DNA from: Pieris napi
Taxonomy: Eukaryota > Arthropoda > Insecta > Lepidoptera > Pieridae
Assembly: GCF_905475465.1 (NCBI RefSeq)
Contig: NW_025920862.1
Coordinates: forward strand, 62,001-126,000
Length of the DNA: 64,000 nucleotides
Direction: 5' to 3'
This document shows positions 52,876-64,000 of the stretch, piece after piece. The translations under genes and the position numbers were made by a program. Numbering within the stretch: position 1 is the stretch's first letter; each line of letters begins with the position of its first letter. The notes beneath the pieces were generated by a model, which saw only the letters and a program-made list of their open reading frames with translations, searched no databases and had not been told where the DNA came from.

Positions 52876-52950
52876 CGTCAGGGCAAATGGGACCGTGTTC
52901 ACCATCTCCAGTATGAAATGGAAGGATAGAATCTGTTGCCAAATGTTGCC
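52876..52950 (-). CDS. SLO2: SLO2 exon: S3 (25 codons), abnormal donor
   Basis: Encodes GNIWQQILSFHFILEMVNTV then PFALT, conserved in insect SLO2. Acceptor tttccag|GGC. After the last codon ACG the sequence is CTACGC rather than GTnnnn, so no canonical donor exists at the position that homology demands. The following intron is only 71 bases. Confidence 0.8.
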
Positions 52951-53230
52951 CTGGAAAAAAAGTATTAATTAGTTTGCAAGAGACGATGGCAAGCGGCCGG
53001 ATGGCATGTTATTGATCCCTTGGAAGATGGGACGGGCTTTGGTATGGGAGGCTACTTGTGTGGACGAGCAGAAAATATAAGAGTCTTTCCTCCAACTTCG
53101 ATTTTGTTCCCTTCGGAGTAGAGACTTTTGGGCCGTGGGGTTCAAGGGCGTAGGCCCTAATGAAAGATTTAAGTTGGTGCCTGGTAGATAGTACCGGTGC
53201 CCCAGAGCTGGTGGTTTCCTCGCTCAACGA

Positions 53231-54743
53231 ATAAGTATCACACTACAGCGAGGTAATGCTGCCAGCGTAATAGGTACACTGCCACAGGGACCAAACTTTT
53301 TAAATTTGTTTTAATTTTAAATTACTATGTAGGTTAAGAAAATTGTAAATACTGTATATTTGGTTGTTATGATTACTAATAAAATGTATTTAAATATTAT
53401 ACTACTGTTAATTTAATTGTTTGTATGTTATATAATGTTTGTATGTGTTATGTCTTCCAATAGCGGTACTGATTCCAATATGTTTTTGAATGCGATGTAA
53501 TGTTTTCAATATCCGTAGCGCTGATTCGATCGCGCGGTACAAAAATTTAATATTGAAGATGCAATCGCTATTGGGAGTTACAGATATCTGAGCTCTTGAG
53601 ATGTGGCTGTCTCTCGTTGGCCACGTTTTCAGAAAAGCACTGAAAACTTTGAGTTGTGACTTGTGAAAATCAAGTAATAAAGTCGTCCGTTGAGCAAGTT
53701 TTATTCAATTTCGAGTATATACTTTTCCAAACATATGTTTGGAAAACTATTTAACTTTATTTGCAAAATTTTGTCAACGCGGCACACTGATACAGACAGA
53801 AAAAAGTACAAGTTATAATGTGATATGCACTTCTAGGGATAAAAAAATACGAAGAAAAAAACATCGATTCAAAAATTGGTTTCGAAGTGTGGTTGTTTCT
53901 TGGAAGATTATAAAGAAATGAACGATAAGGGAACAACCCATCTTTGTTTGTCTTAGATATCTGTTTCTTGGTCTTTCGCAAAGCAAGGAGTATATTTTCC
54001 TTTGCGAAAATTAAATAAAAATTAGTGGAGATGCGCTCATTCATAAATGTATTAGTCACAGCTGGGATCTGAACTTTGCTTTTACATATTAATTAAGTTA
54101 ATTAATTATCGCTTTATTGATTTGACTTAACTGTATTTACATATGTAAATTCTATTAATAGCCGATTGGATACAATATCAGTAGAGCTTTGAGACTAATA
54201 AAGTTACTCTGCAATTCAGCCTTAGGTATGATATCTACGACATTGCATCTTATGCATTCAAATGAAGCAACGTCCAAGGAATGATGAACTGAATCGCTTA
54301 TCATTGTATTTATTTTTAAATATATGGAATGCGTGGACTAGGCGTTTAATAAATGTTCAGATGACTGTGAACCAATAGATTTTTATCCAGTTAACACTCA
54401 TTTAGTAAATAAATTAGTAGTGAGATACCAATTTCAACTACAATAAACCTTGCCGGACACTCGGCCAACCTGGTGGGGTTTCCCAAAACTATTACTATTA
54501 ATTGAAGGCCAATACCCTTTCCCTAGAGACCGACACCATTCATTGGTGAACTACACCCTGGTAGTAGGAATTCCAGAAGTTATGATTATAATTTTAAACG
54601 TAAAATTATTTATTTAGTTAACAATTATTAGCTATTATAGAAAAAATCCCACATATAAAAAAATAAGATTATGATTTTTATCAAACAATACTTGGAACCT
54701 CTCTAGTTTCAATAGTTTACAAAGTTATGTTGCGTAAGCTCAC
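53231..54743 (-). other. SLO2 intron, nothing further assigned
   Basis: AT-rich intron between the S2 and S3 exons (the upper part). Short ORFs at 53739-54059 on both strands look random. Confidence 0.4.
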
Positions 54744-54942
54744 CTTGTACCCGAGGTAGGCTAACAGAATAGCCTCGGAGAGCGATATCATCGCGAGGAT
54801 GACCTGCAGCACCCACAAGAACAGTGGGCGGTTAACCCACACGATACCATCCCAGTTGATGATAGGACGTTCCTGGAACTCCTCTTCTGTCAGCTTAGCG
54901 GAGTACTCGAACACACTCTTGTTACCCGGCATACAGCCGTAG
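54744..54942 (-). CDS. SLO2: SLO2 exon: S1-S2 region
   Basis: Encodes YGCMPGNKSVFEYSAKLTEE ... and WVLQVILAMISLSEAILLAYLGYK, the loop before S2 and helix S2. Acceptor ttatag|C, donor AAG|gtgagc; starts in phase 1 and ends on a codon. Exons for the N-terminus would lie upstream but were not recognised. Confidence 0.85.
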
Positions 54943-55189
54943 CTATAACGTTTTCCGATTTGATTAGATTCACATTAAAATTACATTTTTGAAAAATAAA
55001 ATCGTATTCATACCTCCCTAACCTGCTCTTTTCAAGAGGAACTTGACAAGTGGAGATAGATCGACGCCAATACGTTTGGCTTATAAATTAAAAAATATAT
55101 CTTTTCAATTTATATTGACCTTTTCAAAACAAAGTGCGTTCTGATAAACAATAAACTACAAGCTCCCACTTTATCAGAATGCCAAATCA

Positions 55190-55290
55190 TAAAATGACTG
55201 CTTCACGACTGATTTGAGAGCGACCGCCGAGGCGAAAACCGCTGTGTGAATTCGAAAAGTGAGTTACGGAATCGCAATGCTGATATAAGA
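55190..55290. repeat. Dispersed foldback-like repeat (copy 2)
   Basis: cgaaaaccgctgtgtgaatt and gttacggaatcgcaatgctg recur in altered arrangement at 26807-26935. Confidence 0.5.
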
Positions 55291-58200
55291 AATTAGTGCA
55301 GCAAGAAGGTTTTTAAAGGGAATGACCACTCAGTTACTTATATTATCATCACTACAATAGGCTTAAGAGTGCTGATAATTTTTATAATTTCTCGCTCGTC
55401 ACAATGAAGGAATATAAATCATTCGATTTAGCTGTAATTGATACTTTATAGCAAAGTACTTGTTCCGTCTGATTTGTCTTGGCCAATAAAACGGAAGCCA
55501 ATTTACCCACTGAACTGAAATAACCGTTTAGAATATCGAGATACTTTTGAAGGATTTCCTGGATATCAAGAGTTGGATTTAGCTGGGTTTATGTTGCATA
55601 TATTTTTAACATATGTCCACAATTGTTTACTATTATCTTCATTTTATATTATTATAATTTAAATTTTTGTGGTTTTGAAGTATATGACAATTATGGTAAA
55701 CATAAATGTTACAAAAAATACAATCAAAATTCTAGAAAAAAGAAAAGAAAAAAAAACTACTACTAAATACTTTTTTGCTTAACAAGAAGCAAAAAAGCAT
55801 TAGCATAACAACGGATTAGGTTTCAGATAGGTACTTCAAAATGTTTATTTTTAAAATTGATCAGTCCACTACCTAATATGTCAAGCTCTGGATGAAGTGT
55901 TTATTCCGTTATATTCGCGAAGAATTCGAATGAGAGGTAACTCGACTCCTAGAACTTTAATGATGATTACAAAACAGATACAGAAAGACTCGAGGTTGTA
56001 GCGGCACTGGTTTTTTATATCATCATGAATTTTTATAAAATAAAATCCTATTGAAATCACAATAGAATTAAAACGACGTAAATAAATTTATATGTATTTT
56101 GATGTCAACATGTAAATGTATTATTTTAAAGCAGCTATCCACACGGACTCATCACTCAAGTAGGAGAGAGATAGAATATGTCGAACGCTGCCCAACGCGG
56201 AGGCCGATTGTGCCTCTTTGTCGCTCGTTCCGCGCTCTCGCTTGCACTTAAAGCCTTAAATGGAAGACCTCAGAGCGAGTTAACGCCGCATGCGTCAGGT
56301 TTTTTCGTGCGTGCAGCCGGCTCCATTGAATTATAAGACGTTGTCACGTCAAAAAAAACAGTCTTAATATAGAGCTAGAGTAGTCAATGTCTGAAATCCC
56401 TCTAGAAATATCCAAAAAATCGCAACAAGATATGCTACATAATGCCTTTGTAAAGATTTTAGTTTTAATTTTTTTATTTATATAAAAACAATTTCTACCA
56501 TTAAGAATTTCATTGGGAACGCACGATGATGCTTGTCTTAGCTAGAAAATATGTAATCAGCTGCCAAGTTTATTGTAGATATACTTAAATTAGTATAGAT
56601 AGTAGCATACCTTGTAAATGAATGCATGTTTTGAATTGAGGAATTTCTGTACAATGCAACAGAATGTGTACGGCGTCTTTAGTGGGCATTTTAGATTCAT
56701 TCTACAGCCAAGCATAAGATAGTAAATTTACTATAGAGATGAATTTTCTAAGAAAACATACCAAAATTTATCTTCATAAGTATATGTTCATAAATTTGTG
56801 ATAATAACGAAAATAAATTTCTTAATTTATTTTTAAGTTTTAATTGGTATTACGTGTATCACTAATTGTATAACCGAGTTTATGTATAAATAATTTAAAA
56901 TTTCCACTCGATAAATTACACTAAAGGAATGGACGTAGAAAAAATATTTCTTTTTATATTAGTTCTGTACAGTCGTAACCAACAAATTAACTTCATCGAT
57001 TCTAAACCTGCTTATTTCTTTTACTCTAGCGTAGTTTTTTTTTTATAAAAAACATAGTATATTTTTTACAAGCACTTAACATTACTTTATACAAGCACTT
57101 TACATTAACGCAAAATATACCCGAAGCTTAAGAAATTACATTAATTAAATTCCTTTTATGTTTTGCCGTATTATAGAAGCCAGCCAGTTTATTAAGAACT
57201 CCTGACACTTCAGGTATCTTCATAAATATTATGGGTGTGCTCGAGTTCAACTGAAAGTCGGAGGTCATTTTAAATTGGTCTTGTTGGCTTTTTCTGGAAA
57301 TTTACGAGATAGGTATAGCTTTTTATTAATTTTACAATTTAAAGGTCATTATTGCTATTAAAACATTCCTTTTGAAAAAAGGCGTGAGTAAGCCAAGCTG
57401 CTTAAAAAATTTGTTCTAAATAAAGATGCATATTTTGAAAATATCTGAATGAGATTTATTGAATATGGTGTGCTACAAAAAACGGCGTAGAACACCCCGT
57501 AGGCCCTCTACGAAACGTTACCGTCTTGTGATAGCGAACTTCAAATTTTTTGTCTATTGTTATATGTAATATAATATTTATTAATCCATTTATGTTTCTA
57601 CAAGGTTTCATGTGTTTGGAACGATAGCTATTATGTATGATAGTAAGGATCAAAGTCTACATCTACTTGGATGCTTTTTGATCCGGCAGCTAATGTAATA
57701 GATTATATTAAATGATTATTATGAACACAGTAAAACGATAAACAAAAATTTGGAGGTAGTAATAGCAAATAATGGAAGCCGTCATAAAAGACAATGGAAA
57801 TGCACATGTACCTAATAATTTATTATAACATGAGTAATAATAGTACATTAATTATATTATAAAAGAACGGTCCAAGTTGGCTCAATGACAGTCTGCATGG
57901 GTATTCCGAATGTTAGAACAAAATTGTTTTGTATCTTAAATATATTGTGTAAGATCTGTGCCGAAGCTAACTAAAAGAGCTGTTGGCATCTACACCAGAA
58001 CAGATCATAATACATTTTATCATCTGTTATGGTATGATGCCAGCGAACTAAAACCACATCATAAGCAGTCTATCAATGATGTAGTGAATATGATTCCACA
58101 GACACAAAATCTCATAAGACACGTCTTATACAACCACTCATTCACCGTCGTTGCTTCAAAAAATTTAAAACGTTGACAGTGACAACATACATGACAGTTA

Positions 58201-59392
58201 TGAACCACGGCCATCACTACACATGGATTAAAGAAGATAACATAATTACAGTGTCTATAGTTACTGAGGTAACATACCTTATACATTATTATTCTGAAAA
58301 CATATAATTCAAACGTGCAAAGAGGTATTCTATACACAAAGGAGATTCCCAGCGCCGTGTTATTCAAGTCTTAAAAGTTTTCATGTAGCTGCAACTATGA
58401 CTGGATGATACAAATATTTTAATTTCGGCAAATTGTGGATTTGAAATGCATAATAATTACAATATAACCAATATATAAATTTATGAAAATTAATTAAATT
58501 TTAATTTAACCTTCATATACGTATAAAATCGTTCCATAACACTGTATATTAATCTGTGGAGGTCTAGCATCTGGTAGTCTGTGCTTTAATACGACGAAAC
58601 TTTCAAGCGAGCAATGACCGCTATTCTATGCTTTCTGGGGTTGATATTTCTAAAATTCACAACCTAGTTAACAATACATCTAAGATAAAGTCAAGTAAAA
58701 TATATGTAATACGATTCGACAACTAATAATGTTCTATAAAATTATTCTTTTTCTAATATTTTATATCCTTGACATACGCCTTCACTTCAATCTCGTATGA
58801 AATTCTGACTTAATATAAAACACTGTAAACTCATGATCACAGCAAACAGCGAAGCGGAAAGTAAACATTGTATGTCCAGTAAGATAATAACGATATGCTT
58901 TTTTATCTATATATAATTTACGTGTTATTAAACACATAATTTTGTTCCTAGCCAACTTTTTCCACTTTGTTTTATTACCCATTAGCCCATTACTCTTTTG
59001 GTCTGCCCTTGTTTCTCTGTCCTTTTGGGCTAACCAATTACTCTTTCAGATCATATTCCACCAGGGGTTATGTGACCAGATTCCAGGACACGGTAAGATA
59101 AAATTATATTTCAAGTTAAGAGTCGCCTACTCTGAGAGTGAGAATTGCTGTCTTTTTAATAAGAAATAAAACAGAATATGTATAGTTTCACACCCAATCG
59201 AAATTAACTCCAAATATATATATATCTCCTGTGTCTTTCAACATTTATGTTCGGAAGGCACAGAAGTGAAGATGAAGTGAAACATAAAAAAATATGAATC
59301 TTATAAGCCGCTGACGCCGTTTCATCATCTAGATCCTTAAAACCAATAAGATGATGGAAAACTCTTTTGTTGTGTTTAATATTTCTTCTTGA
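55291..59392. other. Non-coding AT-rich DNA, nothing assigned
   Basis: Holds only a short SINE-like scrap near 55970 (aaacagatacagaaa...aggttgtagcg). No coding segment with homology I recognise; upstream SLO2 exons were looked for and not found. Confidence 0.4.
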
Positions 59393-59452
59393 GTTAATAA
59401 TAAATGTAGAAACACAATTCATATTAATTGTGTTTCTACATTTATTATTAAC
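59393..59452. repeat. Perfect 27-bp inverted repeat with 6-base loop
   Basis: Arms 59393-59419 and 59426-59452 are exact complements around catatt; the arm includes aatgtagaaacacaatt. The hairpin is longer than chance expectation even for AT-rich DNA. Confidence 0.92.
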
Positions 59453-60224
59453 ACACACAGGATTAGAGTAGAATAACAGGGTAGGACAGACAAAGTGTAC
59501 GGAGAAAGTGAACTAGGCACAATAACGAGAAAGCACGACCTAAATTTTAACCAAAACAGGACCTGCTGATAAATTTTTGAAGATAATGACGTCAGCATCG
59601 ACAGAGATATAGAGATACAGCATGAAATTTTGGTCTTAGTTACTAAGCGCACCATTGTCATCTATCGTGTATTATTAGTCGCAAGCAAACTTTGAAAATG
59701 TCAAGATGGCCAGTAATAGAAAGTTATGTGTTAACGTAATTGGTTTTTTCACTTCTCGCCGTATAACGAAAAGTCTCTATAACGAAAAGAATGCTCGGTC
59801 CCTTGAAATTTGTTATAAAGAATTTATACTGTAAATACAACTAAATTCAAAATAGATCATTGAGTGGGCTTAGTTACCATTTTCACTATCGTAGAAATCC
59901 TTATAATATAAAATCACGTCGATTGAAGGTAACCTCAATTAGAATATTTAAATCATCCGAGAGCATCGTAAATTGCCGCAAAAGCCTTAGATAACGCTCC
60001 AATATTTATGGTCTTGTAAAACCTTTTACTTGTAACTTATGTAAATAAAAATCCAAATCTCCTTCATCATGAAACTTAATAGTTTACGAACCAAATGTAA
60101 ATTTTGAGTTCAAGTACTTGATGTATGAAATATGAATTTTTGTGGTCAATATATACGTATATGGTATATCGGTGTTGTCTGAATTATTAAATACCTCAAT
60201 CATCTAGATCGGACCGATTTATGC

Positions 60225-60425
60225 TTTTTTATGTAACAGGGGGTAAAACGGGCGGGAGGCTCATCTGATGTTAAGTGATACCGTCCATGGACAGTAGACA
60301 CTCACATTGCCAGAAGGCCAGATGTGCGTTGTCGGCCTTTTAAGAACTGGAACGTTCTTTTCTTGAAGAACCCTAAGTCGAATTTGTTCAGAATTACTTC
60401 AGTGGGCAGCTGATTCCACATAGTG
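60225..60425 (-). mobile_element. CR1-type LINE 3' fragment
   Basis: ttatgtaacagggggtaaaa, gctcatctgatgttaagtga, tcggccttttaagaactgga and cagtgggcagctgattccac; the longest copy of this family in the window. Confidence 0.7.
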
Positions 60426-62090
60426 GTGTAAGCCTCCGATTTCTGTATCTGTGTCCTGAATATTTATTCTTTTTAGGAAAATTTGTGCCTAATAATATTT
60501 TCCTTAACAATTAGAGCAATAAATTGCGACGAATAAACAATGATAGTTTTATTCTAACCTTATTTTTTTTAACAACACTATTAAACTTAAAACTACATAA
60601 TTAATAATTAAACAATTAAATGAAATAATAAGTTTGTTATTTCATAATCTAACTCCTAATTAAAGTTGAAAAACTCTAACAATAAACTTCTTGCAAAAAA
60701 TTATGTAACAAGCCAAAACTCGCGTCTTTTTCCACAGAATAACAAACTCTCAATGTTACAATTAAATTTAACGTCAGTTTTGACACATGACAGATAATTA
60801 ACAATGTAAAAGAATTATAATTATTTATTTACATGTAAAATATTTAAATAATTATATAATGTAGACATTGCTGTCAGATGCTATTGTCGTTATGTCACAG
60901 AGTACCTACATAAATCAACATCATCAAAGCCAAATGAAACCGTTAATACTTGTGATTTATTTTGTTCGCCAAGACTATTGGTCCGGGATCCACCGCCCAT
61001 TTTTGCACTTGATTACTATCAAGCTAATTTTCCGTGAGTAGCTTTATTTTGATGAGACGCCCAATAATTTCCTGTACGAAACTCTCGATTGTGGTAGCTA
61101 ACAGAAGTAGCAAGGATAAAATATGTTGATTTGATGATTCTCAAATATTTATTACTAACTGAATTTTTTTTTTGTTATATCTCAAGACATTTTTCTAAAT
61201 TATTCGAAAAATATTTCTCCTACAAAATCTATGGTTTGATCAAAGAGTCCCCTCTTTCCGACATGTATCGATAACGAGGTCATCATAAATGATTACTAAC
61301 CAGCTGATTATTTTTTTTTTACTTAATTTATATTTATGTAATTTAACAGACATATTGTCCTACAAATTGCGCGGTACGTTATCCTGGTATTCTTGTATGT
61401 TGAACTTCACGCGTTTCAATATACAAGATTATAAGTAGGTATACAGAATATGTCAGATAATTCTATTTAATTTAATTAACATCTATTTTTTTGCAAATAA
61501 GTTTATATAGTATTAAACATTTCCCATTGATCCTGTATTCATTGTTTCCTATATTTGGCGGCCAATTGTGTGCCTTTTTTCGTGAGATTAAGTCAAGAAT
61601 ATATCAAGGTGTTGCTATATTGATTGTTAATAGAAATTGTCTATCAATGGCCACTGCGCCGTTTTGTGTGTTACATAATTTTTAGTACTAGATCGTATTT
61701 AAGTTCTAATTAAAGCATGGTGTCATCATAGATAACTAGAGGATATAACGCCATAATAAGCACTAACTTTTAGTGCAGGGCCCATTCAGGTTACTTATCT
61801 TAAATCTAACTGCTTATAAATTTTAAATTATGCAGTGTACAACTACCGTATCTATTCTTTACTGGTAGATTACGTTTTATACATGTTACAGAAACAAATA
61901 ATAATAATAATTTCTTTATTTTTCTCCCATATAAAATTTGAAAAAAAAAATACAATAAGATTACAGTTAAGAACTTGGGAGACTGGTTTCCAAGCTAGGT
62001 AACAATCTGTGATATGGATAATCAGGCTTCCATTCTACATCAAAGCATGAGTAGGCAAACAAATTACAAGTTAAAAAAAAAGGGTGCGTT
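60426..62090. other. Non-coding DNA; one LINE-like tail near 61900
   Basis: A (AAT)n tract at ~61900 followed by ttctttatttttctcc and cttgggagactggtttccaa resembles a LINE 3' end on the minus strand. Nothing else recognised. Confidence 0.35.
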
Positions 62091-62097
62091 TACTTAT

Positions 62098-62590
62098 GTA
62101 CGCGCGTAAGAAGTTATACTTCTTTGGCTTTCTTTATTTTTTTTAAATATTAAATAATTAATAACAAATATTTAACGTTAATAATTTAATAATATTTAAT
62201 ATTTAGAATATTATTCAATTATTAATTAATATTAATAATAATAATTATTATTATTTATTATTTTATTATATTATTCATTCAATTAAAATATAACTACGTA
62301 TGTTTTATAACCTTTTAACTAAGTAACAATAGGTCTTTGTGAAAAAGCATTGCTAAATTTCTTTGAAAAAATAATTAAAACTCCTTTATTTGTTTAAAAG
62401 TTAAATGTCAATGTCAATGTCAACTTCACGCATATTCTATTTCTTTTTACGTGTAGATTGTCTTATTCCCATCTCGCTCGCGCACGCTATAATCACACTG
62501 ACAACTTTGTGTCTCAGGTGCGCGCGCATCGTAAAATTTCACTCTCATCAATTTTTCATAACGCGCCTAAAGAAGTATAACTTCAAAAAA
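62098..62590. repeat. MITE-like unit bounded by gaagt-ata-cttc near-palindromes
   Basis: cgcgcgtaagaagttatact (62099) and acgcgcctaaagaagtataa (62559) bound ~490 bp of AT-rich DNA. The core is palindromic, so direct versus inverted arrangement cannot be decided. Related cores occur at 1003 and 49013. Confidence 0.45.
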
Positions 62591-62599
62591 GAACAAAAC

Positions 62600-64000
62600 A
62601 AAACAGTTAACTAGATTACTACAGAAATATAGTAACTGAAAAAAAACCATAATAACATGGATATCAAAAGCAGGTAAGTGAAGTTACAATTAAATTTTGT
62701 GCATGTATATCTGTGTGTGCGTGTATGATCTTTTAAAATCTGCCCTTTGTTTTTTGTTCCGTGGTTTTCTTATTTATATATTTTATAAGTAAATAAAACT
62801 TTTTCTACTTCTTCGAATCGCTGACTAAAAATACTGAAGAGCACTTTTCGAGTAAAGTTCTTTTTTATACAGAACTGGACGTTTGGCCGCAATCCGCCTG
62901 ATGTTAAGTGAGATCTAGCCAATTGGTGCCTGTCCAACAGATGCCTGTATAACCGTCGCTAAATAATTTAATAAATTCGAGTTTACATACAGATATTTTA
63001 ATGTTTCACTCGCATAAACCAAAGACTAATAAAGTTTACCCAAGTTTATAAACCTAGTACTAAATCCTGAAATAGCCTGAGGCTGGGACATAATGAATCA
63101 AATTGATATTGAAATAACCGATATTACATGCGACTAAGCTGATTTCTCAGTATTTTAAAATATTGACCATAAATAAAAATCTATTTTTTAATATTGGTAA
63201 TTATGTATATTTATGAACGTATCCGAACTAATGTGTATTTAAAATAGGGAATGTTATTGGGAATAGGTGTCGCAATACAGCGTAGAAATGCAGCCAGCAT
63301 TAAAGGAACACTGCTGTTTGAGAACCCAAACCTTTTAAAATTAATTTGGATTTTCTTCTTATCCATGTTTAATTAATGTCATCAGCAATATTATGTAGTT
63401 TAACAATATTGTAAATGTTGTTTATTTAAGTGAATTAGTTTAAAATATTTATTAAATGCAGAAAACATTAGACGTAATCACTCAAATAAAATCTAGACGG
63501 TTGAAAAACAATAAAATAGCAAGCCTAAATTCAAATTTACTCACCGGTCTAAAATATGTCAAAAAAGGCTTTCACCTATGAGCACAAATATGGTAATTTC
63601 TTCACAAAATGAAATTAAAATTGTTCCCAAGCACGTTTTATACACTTAAACCTAAATGTGCTTCTTTTTTCTTATTAAGTGATTTCATATAATAATTTTT
63701 GGAAAAATGAATGTCAAGTGGTCGGGACCAGGGGGTCCTTATTTTAAATAAGCAGTGATCATATAATTTTTTACATAGTTGTAGTATGTAATGTTACTTG
63801 ATATAAAATTTCAGAACCATCGTAACTTTTTTAGTTATATTTAATTACACTTCTGTTCAGCAATCCTATTTTATATAAAACAAATATCGGATCAAAGATA
63901 CGTTATTTCTCAAAGACATTCACTTATAGACCACAAGCCCATGAACAAAAAATACCTGTGAAATGACCCAACCTGAATTACGCTTAGAAGGCTGTTACTA
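62600..64000. other. Non-coding DNA to the window end
   Basis: A scrap of the CR1-type repeat (gcctgatgttaagtgaga, ~62897) is present. ATG GAT ATC AAA AGC AG|gtaagt at 62657 could be a first exon on the plus strand but there is no continuation. Confidence 0.35.

Larger units (their letters stand above)
34580..54942 (-). pseudogene. SLO2: SLO2 sodium-activated potassium channel gene, partial and interrupted
   Basis: Spliced exons on the minus strand match insect SLO2 (KCNT/Slack family): S2-S5 in 52306-54942, end of RCK1 and linker in 38573-42073, RCK2 and tail in 34580-38285. Family function: Na+/Cl- gated K+ efflux across the plasma membrane of excitable cells, with six membrane helices and a cytosolic gating ring. 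Not found in the window: the N-terminus and S1, the S5-S6 pore and most of RCK1 (expected between 52306 and 42073), and the exon opening RCK2 (between 38573 and 38285). At 42073 the coding sequence meets retrotransposon gag-protease DNA. One intron lacks a GT donor. Either the allele is broken or the assembly is. Confidence 0.8.

Noticed and set aside
53009..53227. 72-aa minus-strand ORF with KVSTPKGTKSKLEERLLYFL
   Set aside because: It looks like repeat-derived coding sequence but I could not tie it to a family or find boundaries; left unannotated as a gene.
59058..59094. Possible plus-strand exon between ctctttcag and gtaaga
   Set aside because: Splice-like ends only; ~37 bases with no recognisable protein and no neighbouring exons.
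62657..62673. Possible first exon ATGGATATCAAAAGCAG|gtaagt
   Set aside because: Kozak and donor are plausible but nothing downstream in the window supports a gene.

Overview
The window is lepidopteran (ditrysian) genomic DNA. Three observations support this: a long mitochondrial block with the lepidopteran trnM-trnI-trnQ order, a cox1 that starts with CGA, and the ATACTAA and ATAGA+poly-T landmarks; spliced insect exons of a SLO2 potassium channel; and dispersed repeats typical of Lepidoptera (a tRNA-derived SINE, CR1-type LINE tails, a small Helitron). Nothing in it is bacterial.

Layout. 1-1000 is a dimeric ~168-bp satellite, followed by a short 20-bp repeat. About 1258-13589 is a ~12.3 kb linear piece of mitochondrial genome running from the 3' part of cytb, through both rRNAs and the control region, to the 3' end of nad4. 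It is nearly intact in the invertebrate mitochondrial code, but cox1 has lost ~65 codons in frame and nad2 and nad5 each have a one-base frameshift. I read it as a recent nuclear copy (NUMT), with misassembly as the alternative. Its right end carries a perfect snap-back hairpin, filler, and a 251-bp inverted near-identical copy of a SLO2 exon and intron found 24 kb away. 14376-19652 is a Ty3/gypsy-type element with identical LTRs but a decayed, rearranged interior. 19777-21389 is a broken DNA transposon. 21-27 kb holds a SINE, LINE tails, a Helitron and unassigned DNA. 26994-33820 is a ~6.8 kb unit bounded by ~520-bp inverted repeats that contains a transposase fragment and a two-ORF CR1-like LINE with a single stop codon.

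From 34.6 to 54.9 kb on the minus strand lie exons of SLO2 (Na+-activated K+ channel). The S2-S5 exons (52-55 kb) and the gating-ring and C-terminal exons (34-42 kb) are present. I cannot find the S5-S6 pore/RCK1 exons or the exon that opens RCK2. Where the pore should be, a second gypsy element's intact gag-protease ORF runs directly into the middle of a SLO2 exon at ~42073, and that element's 5' LTR is split by a full-length RTE LINE (44982-48308) with a 14-bp target duplication. One SLO2 intron also lacks a GT donor. As presented, the channel gene is interrupted and probably non-functional, either in the genome or through assembly error.

55-64 kb is mostly AT-rich non-coding DNA with dispersed repeats and one long perfect hairpin. 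I found no convincing new enzymatic system. The most unusual features are the linked structural rearrangements: NUMT, templated SLO2 duplication, and gypsy/SLO2 deletion fusion.
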